Assembly (NCBI RefSeq): GCF_000503775.1
Contig: NZ_KI629782.1
Coordinates: forward strand, 682,001-746,000
Reading direction: 5' to 3'
Source of the DNA: Brevibacillus panacihumi W25
GTDB taxonomy: Bacteria > Bacillota > Bacilli > Brevibacillales > Brevibacillaceae
DNA: 64,000 nucleotides
The notes below the pieces were generated by a model. That model was not told the origin of the DNA. It was given only the letters and a program-made list of their open reading frames with translations, and did not search any database. The translations under genes and the position numbers were made by a program. Shown in pieces: positions 7,658 to 15,771 of this stretch (the stretch's first letter is position 1; each line of letters begins with the position of its first letter).

Positions 7658-9199
7658 ATGTCGATTACCATACGCGAAGCCCTGCAACTCCCGGATATGG
7701 TACAGACGAAGCTCATCGCCGGAGCGGGCGGATTAGACCATCCAATCCGTTGGGTGACCATTGTCGAAGTGCTGGAAGACCCCAGTCGCCTGCAGGAAGG
7801 CGAGTTTTTGATCACGACCGGGTTTGGTCTGGACGGTGATTCCAAACGCCTCGCCTCCTTCATCCCTTCGCTTGCCCGTCAAAAGCTGAGCGGCGTCGCG
7901 ATTCACACCGGATTTTATCTGCGAGAAATCCCGCAGGAATTTATTCAGCAGGCTGACTTGTACCGTCTTCCTTTGATCGAAATCCCCGTGGAAATCAATT
8001 TTTCCACGATTACCAAGGCGATCCTTCAGCCAATCGTAAACCGGCAATTCGAAACCCTCGCCTACTCCCAGGCGATTCACAACCAGATGATCGAAGCAGC
8101 GTTGTCCAAAGGCGGATTGTCCGCCATCATCGAAGAGCTGGCAAAGCTGACAGGCGGGGCGGTAATCCTCGTGGATGCCCTGGGATTTGAAGTCGTCCAG
8201 CATGGACCTCGGACAAGCGAGCGAACAGGAGAGGAAAAAGAGAGAGCGCACGCCGTATCAATCCGAGCCAGCCGTGAACATTTCGGCAGCTTGACGCTGT
8301 CCAAGCCCAAGCATCTGTGGAAGGAACTGGATGACGTCGCTTTGCAGCATGCCGCTACCTTGTGTGCGCTGGAGTATGTAAAAGAACGCGCCGTTTCTGC
8401 TACAGAATGGCGGTTAAAGGGAGATTTCGTAGAAGAATTGCTAAGCGGCAAGGAAATGAACGAGACGGAGTTGGAGAGCCGTTGCCGCATGCTGGGTTAT
8501 CCTCTGCAAGGCAGGCATTTCGTAGCGGCTGTCCGTGTAAACGGGCAAGATACGGACTCGAGCGAACTGCATCAGAACGCAATCACGCTCATGCGCCGCC
8601 TCTGCGATCGGCAGAAACGCTCCTACCTTCTGCGCGAGCGTCCCCACTGCCTGTTTTTTGTCCTGCCGGATGAGCGGACAAGCCTGCTGCTTTTGCAGCA
8701 ATTAGCATCTCGTTGGGAACAGCTCTATCCAGATCAGCCGATGCACATCGGGGTAAGCAATCCCTGCGATCCGCTTCCCCGCGTAGACAGAGCGGCAGAA
8801 GAAGCCATGTTTGCGCTGCAAGCGTATCCGTTTCTCGCTGCTCCCCCAGACTTTCTGCGCTACAGCGAGATGCGCGGCTACCAGTTTCTCTTCCCTTATC
8901 ATCGCAGCCAAGAGAGTCTGATGGCATTGTGGCGGCCTTTGCTCGACCCATTGATCCGCTACGATACCAAACACAACATGCAGCTACTGGAGACCCTGGA
9001 CGCCTATCTACGCCACAATGGCAACGGGCTGCAGACATCCCAGGCTTTGTACATTCACCGGCATACGCTCAAATACCGGATTACCCAGATTGAAGAGAAA
9101 ACGGGCTGCAGTCTGGAAGATGCCCATCAGCGCTGGCAGCTTCATCTCGCCTTGATGGCGCGCCGCCTCCAGCAGCATCTGTATCCCCCAGCCCCGTAG
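7658..9199 (+). CDS. PucR family transcriptional regulator
   Basis: Probable activator or repressor of the divergent catabolic operon. Residues 1-130 match the PucR N-terminal ligand-sensing domain (GGLDHPIRWVTIVEV, GEFLITTGFGL), a GGDEF-like middle region follows, and the C-terminal 60 residues form the PucR helix-turn-helix (LLETLDAYLRHNGN, HTLKYRITQIEEKTG). The ATG at 7658 is preferred over a TTG at 7652 because AGGAGG lies 10 nt away from it rather than 4. The 513-aa length is normal. It is the only plus-strand gene in the cluster and separates yodT from the acetyltransferase gene. The inducer is unknown. Confidence 0.9.
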   Translation: MSITIREALQLPDMVQTKLIAGAGGLDHPIRWVTIVEVLEDPSRLQEGEFLITTGFGLDGDSKRLASFIPSLARQKLSGVAIHTGFYLREIPQEFIQQADLYRLPLIEIPVEINFSTITKAILQPIVNRQFETLAYSQAIHNQMIEAALSKGGLSAIIEELAKLTGGAVILVDALGFEVVQHGPRTSERTGEEKERAHAVSIRASREHFGSLTLSKPKHLWKELDDVALQHAATLCALEYVKERAVSATEWRLKGDFVEELLSGKEMNETELESRCRMLGYPLQGRHFVAAVRVNGQDTDSSELHQNAITLMRRLCDRQKRSYLLRERPHCLFFVLPDERTSLLLLQQLASRWEQLYPDQPMHIGVSNPCDPLPRVDRAAEEAMFALQAYPFLAAPPDFLRYSEMRGYQFLFPYHRSQESLMALWRPLLDPLIRYDTKHNMQLLETLDAYLRHNGNGLQTSQALYIHRHTLKYRITQIEEKTGCSLEDAHQRWQLHLALMARRLQQHLYPPAP

Positions 9200-9215
9200 C
9201 CCGAGGTCTGGTTCA

Positions 9216-10064
9216 TTATTCCTTCGTAGGCCGAAGCGCTTTCACCCAAATATTCATGTCTTCAAAGCCTGAAAAAATCGTGCAGTTGTTAATCAGCCTT
9301 CCGCGGTATTGATACCCCATTTTGGCAGCTGTCACGTTCATGCCAGCAGACTGGGCACGGGTCAATGTGTACAAATAGTAGATTCCCTGTTGCTCCATCA
9401 TCTGCTCCAACTCTACGAAAAGGGGTTGGAGCAGGCCTTTTCCAGCGTGCTCTGGATGTGTAGCACAATCCGTCATCTCGGCCGATCCGAAACGCTCAGA
9501 CACCTCTGCAGAGGCTGCACAGGCGATTTTCCCCTCATGCTCCACGACAACATAGCGTGTTCCCTCCTTCATAGTCTTGCGAATGTAGTGAGGGTCGTCC
9601 ATCGGAGTCGGATACGTAGCAAATACCAACTTGTACAAGCTTGCCAGTTCTTCCGCATCAGCCTCGGTCGCCTCGCGCATGCTGTATGCAGCGGGCAATT
9701 CCTTCTTTTCTCCATTCCCTGCCTTGGACAAGCTAAGAGCCAGGTATTCATCTGCTAGCTCGGGTGCTGCAGAGTTCGCCCGCTCTGCACTCAAGTAGCA
9801 AGTGAGCATATGGGCGTGTTCCCCATGAAAAAAGCCCTCAATGGTTCCTTCCAGACGATAGCCGAGTGCTTGCCATTTCTCCACATCTGCTCTTTTCGCG
9901 TACACGATCACTTTGGTCGCATCCATCTTGGCTGCTTGCTGACGCAGCATCGCATCCAGTTCGTCGATCTGTTGCGGATCGTATACGTGAAGCTTCACTC
10001 GTCTGTTCTGATGATCCAAAACCAAATCTCCATTATTTACCATATTCTGTATTTCGTTATTCAT
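9216..10064 (-). CDS. ablB: Putative beta-lysine N6-acetyltransferase (AblB/YodP family)
   Basis: Expected to acetylate beta-lysine on the epsilon amino group using acetyl-CoA. The N-terminal half is the family-specific region; the C-terminal half (from about residue 155) is a GNAT fold with CATHPEHAGKGLLQPL as the CoA-binding segment. The ATG at 10064 follows GGGAGGGGAG; an upstream extension to 10178 lacks a ribosome site and family similarity, so the protein is 282 aa. In B. subtilis yodP lies between kamA and yodQ. Here no lysine 2,3-aminomutase gene is present on either side. Assignment rests on remembered family similarity plus the yodQRST context. Confidence 0.8.
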   Translation of the reverse strand: MNNEIQNMVNNGDLVLDHQNRRVKLHVYDPQQIDELDAMLRQQAAKMDATKVIVYAKRADVEKWQALGYRLEGTIEGFFHGEHAHMLTCYLSAERANSAAPELADEYLALSLSKAGNGEKKELPAAYSMREATEADAEELASLYKLVFATYPTPMDDPHYIRKTMKEGTRYVVVEHEGKIACAASAEVSERFGSAEMTDCATHPEHAGKGLLQPLFVELEQMMEQQGIYYLYTLTRAQSAGMNVTAAKMGYQYRGRLINNCTIFSGFEDMNIWVKALRPTKE

Positions 10065-10241
10065 CTCAAGCTCCCCTCCCGCTCCTCTTTCCTTCATTGT
10101 AGCGTAACAGCCATTTTCGTCATCCGCCAATCTGTACAATGAACCACTTCTTTCGGTTAGGTAGAAGCCGAGAGCCATTCTTATTTTTGATCATAGACTA
10201 CTGGAAGGGAGATGTTTGATTCGGGAAGGAGGGGGTTTGTT

Positions 10242-10322
10242 ATGAGCTGCAGCAACAGCGATTTCACATTGATATTGGTCTTGTTTGTCCTTCTGGTGAT
10301 CGTTCTCGTCGCGTGTAATTAA
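10242..10322 (+). CDS. YjcZ family small sporulation membrane protein
   Basis: A 26-aa protein with a short polar, serine/cysteine-rich head followed by one hydrophobic helix (LILVLFVLLVIVLVA), the layout of the YjcZ family of tiny sporulation-associated proteins. A strong AAGGAGGGGG ribosome site precedes the ATG by about 6 nt, and a rho-independent terminator follows within 14 bp, so it is a complete single-gene unit. A CATAGACTA box at 10192-10200 resembles a mother-cell (sigma-K/E) -10, but no clear -35 is seen. The function of the family is not known. Confidence 0.75.
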   Translation: MSCSNSDFTLILVLFVLLVIVLVACN

Positions 10323-10335
10323 CCAGATGGTTCAG

Positions 10336-10368
10336 CCCCTCTGCAGGAGTCGTAAAGAGGGGTTTTTT
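10336..10368 (+). terminator. Terminator of the YjcZ-type gene
   Basis: CCCCTC (10336-10341) pairs with GAGGGG (10357-10362), followed by TTTTTT on the plus strand. Confidence 0.75.
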
Positions 10369-10416
10369 ACATATGCATGTAGAGAGGCAAACTTGCATGA
10401 AAGGAGGAAGCCTCAC

Positions 10417-11160
10417 ATGCCGCCCATCATCTATGCCCATCGCGGCGCCTCCGGCCAATATCCGGAAAACACCATGGAAGCGTTCCAAGCTGCCGTGAAG
10501 AAACGAGCAACCGGCATTGAACTAGACGTCCAGTTGACCAAGGATGACAAACTAGCCGTCATTCACGATCATATACTGGATCGGACCACAAGCGGCAGCG
10601 GGTTTGTACGGAATCATACGATGGAAGAACTGCGACAATACCGTGCGGATAAAGATTCCTCCCTGCATTTCCCCAGAGTGAGAATTCCTGCGCTGCGGGA
10701 GGTATTCCAGCACTTTGCGGACAGTTCGATCCGCTTCAGCATTGAGATGAAGAACCTGCTGTTTCCCCAGCCGCAACTGGAGGAAAAATTGATTGAAATG
10801 ATTCGGCGTTTCCAGCTGACAGAACGAACCGTTATTTCCTCGTTCAACTTCGACAGCCTGGCCAGAATCAAAGAGCTCGATCCATTTCAGTCTACAGCGC
10901 TGCTGTACGTGGGTGCGCTCAAGTCTCCCTGGGAGATCGCGACCCGCTATCAGGCCGATGAGCTTCACGTGCCGTACGACCAATTGTCACCGGAGTTGGT
11001 CGCACAAGCCCATGCCCATGATTACCCGGTTATCGTCTGGACCGTCGACAACGAGCGCGAAATCAGGGAATCATTCGCAATGGAGGTAGACGGGATCATA
11101 ACAAACTATCCCGGCAGGGCTCGAAAAGTATGGAAAAGCCTGCGCCTGAAAGAAAAATAG
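10417..11160 (+). CDS. Glycerophosphodiester phosphodiesterase
   Basis: Hydrolyses glycerophosphodiesters to glycerol-3-phosphate and an alcohol. The GDPD signature is clear: YAHRGASGQYPENT near the N-terminus (catalytic His), IELDVQLTKDDKLAVIHD with metal Glu/Asp and the second His, and an IEMKN segment. The C-terminal VWTVDNEREI is also typical. No signal peptide is seen, so it is cytosolic (UgpQ-like). The ATG at 10417 has AAAGGAGG with 9-nt spacing; the frame is open further upstream but crosses the YjcZ terminator. Length 247 aa is normal. The gene stands alone and converges on the radical SAM gene. Confidence 0.92.
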   Translation: MPPIIYAHRGASGQYPENTMEAFQAAVKKRATGIELDVQLTKDDKLAVIHDHILDRTTSGSGFVRNHTMEELRQYRADKDSSLHFPRVRIPALREVFQHFADSSIRFSIEMKNLLFPQPQLEEKLIEMIRRFQLTERTVISSFNFDSLARIKELDPFQSTALLYVGALKSPWEIATRYQADELHVPYDQLSPELVAQAHAHDYPVIVWTVDNEREIRESFAMEVDGIITNYPGRARKVWKSLRLKEK

Positions 11161-11207
11161 CCTTCCACTCACCCGCTACAGGCAAAGCAGAAAGGCTATC
11201 GGCTTGA

Positions 11208-12179
11208 TTACTTCGCGTCTGGAACGTAAAACTTCCCTTGCCAGGTATTGCGGCGCTTCAACTCGGCGTCGATGCCGTTGAGGACCTCCCATTTTTTACG
11301 GCTCCACATCGGACCAATCAGCAAATCCGGGGGACCGTCACCAGTGACCCGGTGCACAATCATCTCCGGTGGGAGAATCTCCAGGGTATCGGCGACCAGG
11401 TTGGTATATTCCTCTTGGGAGAGAAATTCAAGCAGTCCCGCCTCATATTGCTTGACCATCGGCGTCTTGCGCAAGAGATGGAGCAGGTGAATCTTGATCC
11501 CTTGGACATCGAGATGTGCCACTGCATTCGCTGTCTGCATCATCTCTTCGCGGCTTTCTTGCGGCAACCCGTAAATAATATGGGAGCAGATGCGGATATT
11601 GTGCTTGCGCAGCTTCTCCACCGCATCCACATAGCATTGGTAATCATGCGCCCGATTGATCAATTGTGCCGTGTGCTCGTGAATCGTTTGCAGTCCCAGC
11701 TCCACCCACAAATACGTGCGCTCATTCAGCTCTGCAAGATACTCGATGACATCGTCAGGCAGACAATCGGGGCGCGTCGCGATGGAAAGACCGACGACGC
11801 CTTCCTGTTTCAAGATCACTTCATACATCTCGCGCAGTTCCTCGACGGGTGCGTAGGTATTGGTATAGGCTTGAAAAAAACCAAGATACTTGGCATTCGG
11901 CCATTTTTCGTGCATCCGGTTCTTTACATCGTGAAACTGCCGTTCCAAATCCATACGGCGATCACCGGCGAAATCTCCTGAGCCTCTCGCGCTGCAAAAG
12001 GTGCAGCCTCCTGTCGCTACCTTGCCATCTCGGTTGGGGCAGCTAAACCCGCCGTCCAGCGGAACCTTGAAAATTTTCTCCTGAAACGTCTCACGAAGAT
12101 GGTAGTTCCATGTATGGTATCGTTTATCCCCCCACAAGAGTGGAGTATCGCAGCTTGTTTGGTTGCTTGCAGGATTCAT
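11208..12179 (-). CDS. ytqA: Radical SAM protein of the YtqA/YhcC (TIGR01212) family
   Basis: A 323-aa radical S-adenosylmethionine enzyme. The cluster-binding cysteines lie in GGFSCPNRDGKVATGGCTFC near residues 46-66, with the long first spacing typical of this family. ATRPDC and HIIYGLPQ are further radical SAM motifs. The ATG follows AGGAGGGAG. It is monocistronic in appearance. Family members are widespread, but a firm reaction is not known to me. In B. subtilis ytqA sits next to a methyltransferase gene (ytqB), which is not adjacent here. Confidence 0.9.
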   Translation of the reverse strand: MNPASNQTSCDTPLLWGDKRYHTWNYHLRETFQEKIFKVPLDGGFSCPNRDGKVATGGCTFCSARGSGDFAGDRRMDLERQFHDVKNRMHEKWPNAKYLGFFQAYTNTYAPVEELREMYEVILKQEGVVGLSIATRPDCLPDDVIEYLAELNERTYLWVELGLQTIHEHTAQLINRAHDYQCYVDAVEKLRKHNIRICSHIIYGLPQESREEMMQTANAVAHLDVQGIKIHLLHLLRKTPMVKQYEAGLLEFLSQEEYTNLVADTLEILPPEMIVHRVTGDGPPDLLIGPMWSRKKWEVLNGIDAELKRRNTWQGKFYVPDAK

Positions 12180-12408
12180 TCGTTTTACTCCCTCCTCGCG
12201 GCTGACTTATATGTCGCATCTACACGATCTGCTTCCAGCCACTTCGGGCCATTCAGGGATCGTCCCCTGGTACCCGGTTATCAGCCATGCTTAACCATCA
12301 AGTCATTATACCAAATCAACGAACCCTTGATCCAGTTTAAATCGGAGGAAAGATGGACAAGGAATGGCATTGCTGAGAATAGACGCTTACGGAATGAAAA
12401 ATGAAAAC

Positions 12409-12436
12409 CCCCCTGCAAACGAAGCATTGCAGGAGG
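12409..12436 (-). terminator. Terminator of the TPR lipoprotein gene
   Basis: CCTGCAA (12412-12418) pairs with TTGCAGG (12427-12433) and is followed on the minus strand by G6 and TTTT. Confidence 0.55.
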
Positions 12437-12470
12437 ATTGCAGATTGTGTGAATCATTCCAAAATGGGTT

Positions 12471-13247
12471 TTATTTGAACCGGCTCAAGTTTTTTTGTGC
12501 AAGCTGGTTCTCTGGGTTCAGCTCGACGGCTTTCTGGAATGCCTCTTTTGCCTTCTCTTTGTTGCCGGTAGCATCGTAGCAGATACCGATCAGGTTCATC
12601 CCATTTGACTTCTCATTATTGCCGGCAGCGGATTCCACATATTTGGTGGCAAGCGGGATCGCGTCTTCATATTTCTTCAATTTTACATAGGAAGCGGCTA
12701 GTCCGTAATTTGCAGGATAAAAAGATGGATCGCGTTTGAGAACATCCTCGAACCGGGTCGCGGCTTTTGCAGGGTCTAAGGCCTTGCCGGCGGTTCCGTT
12801 TAAATACATAGCTCCGATCTTGGCCTGACGATCCACAATCAAGGTGGCGAAATCTCCTTCAGCTTTTACCCTCCACTCGCCATCTTCTGCGACGACAGTG
12901 CGTTTGACCGTGGTGTCTTTGTCCTTTTCATCCATGTAGTCATGCCGATTCTCGACGACATTGAACACGATGGTATCGCCTTTCTTCTCGACCTGCGTGA
13001 TTTCCACCTTGTTTAATCCGGTAACATCTGCGTCTAGTTCCATGAACAGGATAAAGTCGTCTCTTTTCGTAACCTTCTTGTCAGCTTCCGAAAGATATGC
13101 GTATGCAAAATTATATTCCTCGTTGATAATCCGTGAATAGTATTTTTCAAGCGTCTCTTTCGGATCGTCCTTTGGAGAGCATCCGACGATTGTGGCGATC
13201 ATTGCAAGTATTAAAAATGTTAGTGTTACTCGTCTCATAGGTCTCAT
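12471..13247 (-). CDS. TPR-containing lipoprotein of unknown function
   Basis: A 258-aa exported protein. The N-terminus is a lipoprotein signal (MRPMRRVTLTFLILAMI, then lipobox IVGC), so it should be anchored on the outer face of the membrane. A middle region resembles NTF2-like/DUF-type alpha+beta folds, and the C-terminal 100 residues contain about two to three TPR repeats (e.g. YEDAIPLATKYVE, KEKAKEAFQKAVELNPEN). The ATG at 13247 follows AAGGGGTG; the longer upstream frame contains the promoter and is not coding. TPRs suggest protein-protein contacts. No specific function is claimed. Confidence 0.85.
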   Translation of the reverse strand: MRPMRRVTLTFLILAMIATIVGCSPKDDPKETLEKYYSRIINEEYNFAYAYLSEADKKVTKRDDFILFMELDADVTGLNKVEITQVEKKGDTIVFNVVENRHDYMDEKDKDTTVKRTVVAEDGEWRVKAEGDFATLIVDRQAKIGAMYLNGTAGKALDPAKAATRFEDVLKRDPSFYPANYGLAASYVKLKKYEDAIPLATKYVESAAGNNEKSNGMNLIGICYDATGNKEKAKEAFQKAVELNPENQLAQKNLSRFK

Positions 13248-13371
13248 AGCGCACCCCTTCTTTTTTACTTGAAAAAAAATAACATCCTTTGCACTCCACT
13301 CTTTCCTCGAGTACGTAGGAAGTTCCATTTTTTTCGGTGCTGAGATAGCACAGCCCTTTATTTCGTCTATT

Positions 13372-13400
13372 AGTATACGTGCTCTTCCGCTGTCAGTCAA
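13372..13400 (-). promoter_or_regulatory. Sigma-A promoter of the TPR lipoprotein gene
   Basis: TTGACT (13395-13400) and TATACT (13372-13377) with exactly 17 bp between them. The start site would lie near 13366, giving a leader of about 118 nt before the ATG. Confidence 0.7.
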
Positions 13401-13436
13401 ATTGGCATCAAGCCACCTGGATCACACCTGTTTGAA

Positions 13437-13474
13437 ACAAAAACCCACCTACCGGAGATTCTCCGATAAGCGGG
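13437..13474 (-). terminator. Terminator of the 247-aa secreted protein gene
   Basis: A 14-bp stem (13444-13457 with 13461-13474, including G-T pairs) with a 3-nt loop is followed on the minus strand by TTTTTG. Confidence 0.75.
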
Positions 13475-13491
13475 CGACTCATCCCTATATT

Positions 13492-14235
13492 CTACTGCTC
13501 CACGACCGTTATTTTTGCAGAAAGAGATTCGTGTTCACTCTTGCCGTCTTCCTCATAGTCGATTCCGTAATAAATCTTGTATACCCCCAGCTTTCCTGCT
13601 ACAAATGAAGACACTTCCATGCGATACCCGTCCTCGTCCGGTAAATGTACTACGTTTTTAGTCAATGTATAATACCCTGTATCCCCGTTAGCATTCCAGC
13701 CCGTTTCGGCTTTTCGTTCTTTCGAGTGCTTTCCGATCAATAACAATTCTTCCCCAACTTTAATGGTTGCTTCTGATGGACTTAGAGAAAGTGTTTTTGC
13801 AGCTTTTATCGTTACTATTTTTGACTGTAATCCGATCCATAACTTTCCTGAATCATCTTTCATGTGAATATAGTACCCAACTCGAATCGTACCTTCGGTG
13901 TCTGGTGCTGTAATCTTTCCTTTCACTTTGTATGCCTTTTTCGTTGACGTCAGATCGTATCTCATTCGCACATCTTCAAAGTCAATCGAGGCTCTAACTG
14001 AACCCCTTACGTATGTTCCGACCCTCTTTGTTTCGGCCGTAAACTCAATGGTTTCGCCAGGAGAATACTCCTCTTTGTTAAACTTGAGAGTGGTTTCAGC
14101 CAGGTCATCAATAACCTTTAACAATGGAGTAACCTGTTCATCTTTCTTTTGCGTTGTATCTGATTCTGCCAGAGTTGCCGGAGCAAAATGAAAGAGAGTA
14201 ACCAAAACGAGCATGAGGATAGATAATTGTCTCAT
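13492..14235 (-). CDS. Secreted protein of unknown function
   Basis: A 247-aa protein with a clear Sec signal peptide (MRQLSILMLVLVTLFHFAPA, probable cleavage after ATLA). The mature part is beta-rich with repeated segments such as FNKEEYSPGETIEFTAETK and LSPSEATIKVGEELLLIGK that look like two or three Ig-like/carboxypeptidase-regulatory-type domains. No catalytic motif is seen. The ATG at 14235 follows AAAAGGAAAAGGG; an ATG at 14259 lacks a ribosome site. It lies alone between the tRNA operon terminator and its own terminator. AT-rich sequence at 14280-14290 holds a TATAAT box that may be its -10. Confidence 0.75.
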   Translation of the reverse strand: MRQLSILMLVLVTLFHFAPATLAESDTTQKKDEQVTPLLKVIDDLAETTLKFNKEEYSPGETIEFTAETKRVGTYVRGSVRASIDFEDVRMRYDLTSTKKAYKVKGKITAPDTEGTIRVGYYIHMKDDSGKLWIGLQSKIVTIKAAKTLSLSPSEATIKVGEELLLIGKHSKERKAETGWNANGDTGYYTLTKNVVHLPDEDGYRMEVSSFVAGKLGVYKIYYGIDYEEDGKSEHESLSAKITVVEQ

Positions 14236-14304
14236 CGCGAACCCTTTTCCTTTTATCATCTATATTATCATAATATTGCCAATTATATTGAAAAAGAAAA
14301 CCAC

Positions 14305-14353
14305 AAAAAATCCCCGCTCGCACTCAATGAATTTCATCGAGTACGAGCGGGGA
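14305..14353 (-). terminator. Terminator of the six-tRNA operon
   Basis: A long, nearly perfect stem (CCCCGCTCG paired with CGAGCGGGG plus inner ACTC/GAGT and ATG/CAT pairs) is followed on the minus strand by ATTTTTT. Confidence 0.85.
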
Positions 14354-14376
14354 TTCCGTTGAACGATTATTTGCAA

Positions 14377-14453
<77 letters not shown>

Positions 14454-14457
14454 AGGT

Positions 14458-14531
14458 TGGAGGGAGTACCCGGATTTGAACCGGGGGTGAAGGTTTTGCA
14501 GACCCGTGCCTTACCACTTGGCTATACTCCC
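14458..14531 (-). tRNA. tRNA-Cys (anticodon GCA)
   Basis: Acceptor GGGAGTA pairs with TACTCCC, the anticodon loop is CTGCAAA (GCA), the T arm contains GGTTCAAATCC, and CCA is encoded. Confidence 0.97.
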
Positions 14532-14537
14532 GTAATA

Positions 14538-14614
14538 TGGGGCGATCGATGGGACTTGAACCCACGAGTGCCGGAGCCACAATCCGGTGCGTTAACCCCT
14601 TCGCCACGACCGCC
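14538..14614 (-). tRNA. tRNA-His (anticodon GUG)
   Basis: The anticodon loop is TTGTGGC (GTG). The extra 5' G (G-1) typical of histidine tRNAs faces C73, extending the acceptor stem to eight pairs. CCA is encoded. Confidence 0.97.
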
Positions 14615-14640
14615 ATATATAATCAGATCTAAATCTTGAA

Positions 14641-14714
14641 TGGCAGGGGCAGTAGGAATCGAACCCACGCCAAAGGTTTTGGAGACCTTTGTTCTACCGT
14701 TAAACTATGCCCCT
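14641..14714 (-). tRNA. tRNA-Trp (anticodon CCA)
   Basis: Acceptor AGGGGCA pairs with TGCCCCT, the anticodon loop is CTCCAAA (CCA), the T arm contains GGTTCGATTCC, and CCA is encoded. Confidence 0.97.
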
Positions 14715-14715
14715 G

Positions 14716-14792
14716 TGGTAGCGGTGGAGGGGCTCGAACCCCCGACCTTTCGGGTATGAACCGAACGCTCTAGCCAGCTGAGCTACGCCGCC
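14716..14792 (-). tRNA. tRNA-Met (elongator, anticodon CAU)
   Basis: The anticodon loop is TTCATAC. The acceptor begins with a G-C pair (GGCGGCG) rather than the 1-72 mismatch of initiator tRNA, and the body matches the known Bacillus elongator methionine tRNA pattern. CCA is encoded. It starts 1 bp before tRNA-Trp. Confidence 0.93.
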
Positions 14793-14837
14793 ATAACAAA
14801 GAAAAAACCATTCCTCAACTCTTGTGTGAAATAGAAA

Positions 14838-14928
14838 TGGCGGAGAGTGAGGGATTCGAACCCTCGCTACGCTTGCGCATACTAACGGTTTAGCAAACCG
14901 TCCCCTTCGGCCTCTTGGGTAACTCTCC
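14838..14928 (-). tRNA. tRNA-Ser (anticodon GCU)
   Basis: Class II tRNA with a long variable arm. Acceptor GGAGAGT pairs with ACTCTCC, and the anticodon loop TTGCTAA gives GCT. CCA is encoded. First tRNA of the operon. Confidence 0.97.
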
Positions 14929-14982
14929 GTATGAAAAGGATGTTTTATTCAAATGTCACTTCACGCAGAGGCGACGATTTTT

Positions 14983-15011
14983 AATATAGCATAGGCTAAA
15001 ACGAAAAGCAA
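14983..15011 (-). promoter_or_regulatory. Promoter of the six-tRNA operon
   Basis: TTGCTT (15006-15011) and TATATT (14983-14988) with 17 bp between them, about 50 bp upstream of tRNA-Ser(GCU). Confidence 0.6.
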
Positions 15012-15081
15012 CAGGAAATGCTAAATAATTAGTGGTTCTTACCATTTCCACGATCCATGTCACACTCTTCAAGGATACCAG

Positions 15082-15771
15082 ATGATACGTGTAATCAGCT
15101 ACAATATTCATAGTGGTCGGGACCTTTTCTGGCGCAATCGTCTGGTCCAGATGGCCAGGACGCTGCTCGCCCTGGATGCCGACGTAATCTGTCTGCAGGA
15201 GGTCCATGAGAACAGTAAATATGGCTATCAGGCGCAATATTTGTCCGAACAGCTATCCTATACGCTTGTTTTCTCGCCATCCATCGCGTTGGCAGATGGC
15301 TTTTACGGCAATGCCCTCTTAACGCGTCTGCCCTGCAAGGAATCCGGGAGCATTCTCTTGCCGGCGAAACGCGAAAAAAGGACGCTGCTCTCCGCCACCC
15401 TCCTGTTGCAGGGGCGCGAGATACGCGTCTGGAATACCCATTGCAGCTTGCAAGCAGGAAGCCGAGCCATGCAGGTACAGCGGTTGCGGTCACTAGCTGC
15501 CGAAGACCTCGAGACTCCCCTCCTTTTGTTCGGGGACTTCAATGCGTCGAATGTAAGCTTCGCTCCGGACCTTTTGGACTGTGCGCTGGAGATGGGCAAG
15601 GAGGGCATGCCTACCCTGCCTGCCTTCCGCCGACGCCTCGATTACATTTTCGCTTCCTCGCATTGGTGGATCAAACGGTACAGCCTCTCTCCTGTAGCCT
15701 GGTCCGATCATGTCCCGGTCATAGCGGAACTAGAGTTGCGTCCTGGAAGACCTGCAGCTCCTGCAAAATAA
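15082..15771 (+). CDS. Endonuclease/exonuclease/phosphatase family hydrolase
   Basis: A 229-aa metal-dependent phosphoesterase of the EEP fold. All fold motifs are in order: ISYNIHSG near the start (metal Asn), CLQEV (metal Glu), NTHCSLQAGSRAMQ (catalytic His), LFGDFNA (Asp/Asn), RRLDYIF and WSDHVPV (final Asp-His). AAGGA lies 7 nt before the ATG. No signal peptide, so cytosolic. The 3' end overlaps that of the convergent phosphodiesterase gene by 53 bp. The substrate (nucleic acid, lipid headgroup or nucleotide) cannot be told. Confidence 0.9.
   Translation: MIRVISYNIHSGRDLFWRNRLVQMARTLLALDADVICLQEVHENSKYGYQAQYLSEQLSYTLVFSPSIALADGFYGNALLTRLPCKESGSILLPAKREKRTLLSATLLLQGREIRVWNTHCSLQAGSRAMQVQRLRSLAAEDLETPLLLFGDFNASNVSFAPDLLDCALEMGKEGMPTLPAFRRRLDYIFASSHWWIKRYSLSPVAWSDHVPVIAELELRPGRPAAPAK

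Noticed and set aside
6588-7736. A 382-codon plus-strand frame opposite yodT
   Set aside because: Antisense to conserved aminotransferase motifs and overlapping the start of the PucR gene.
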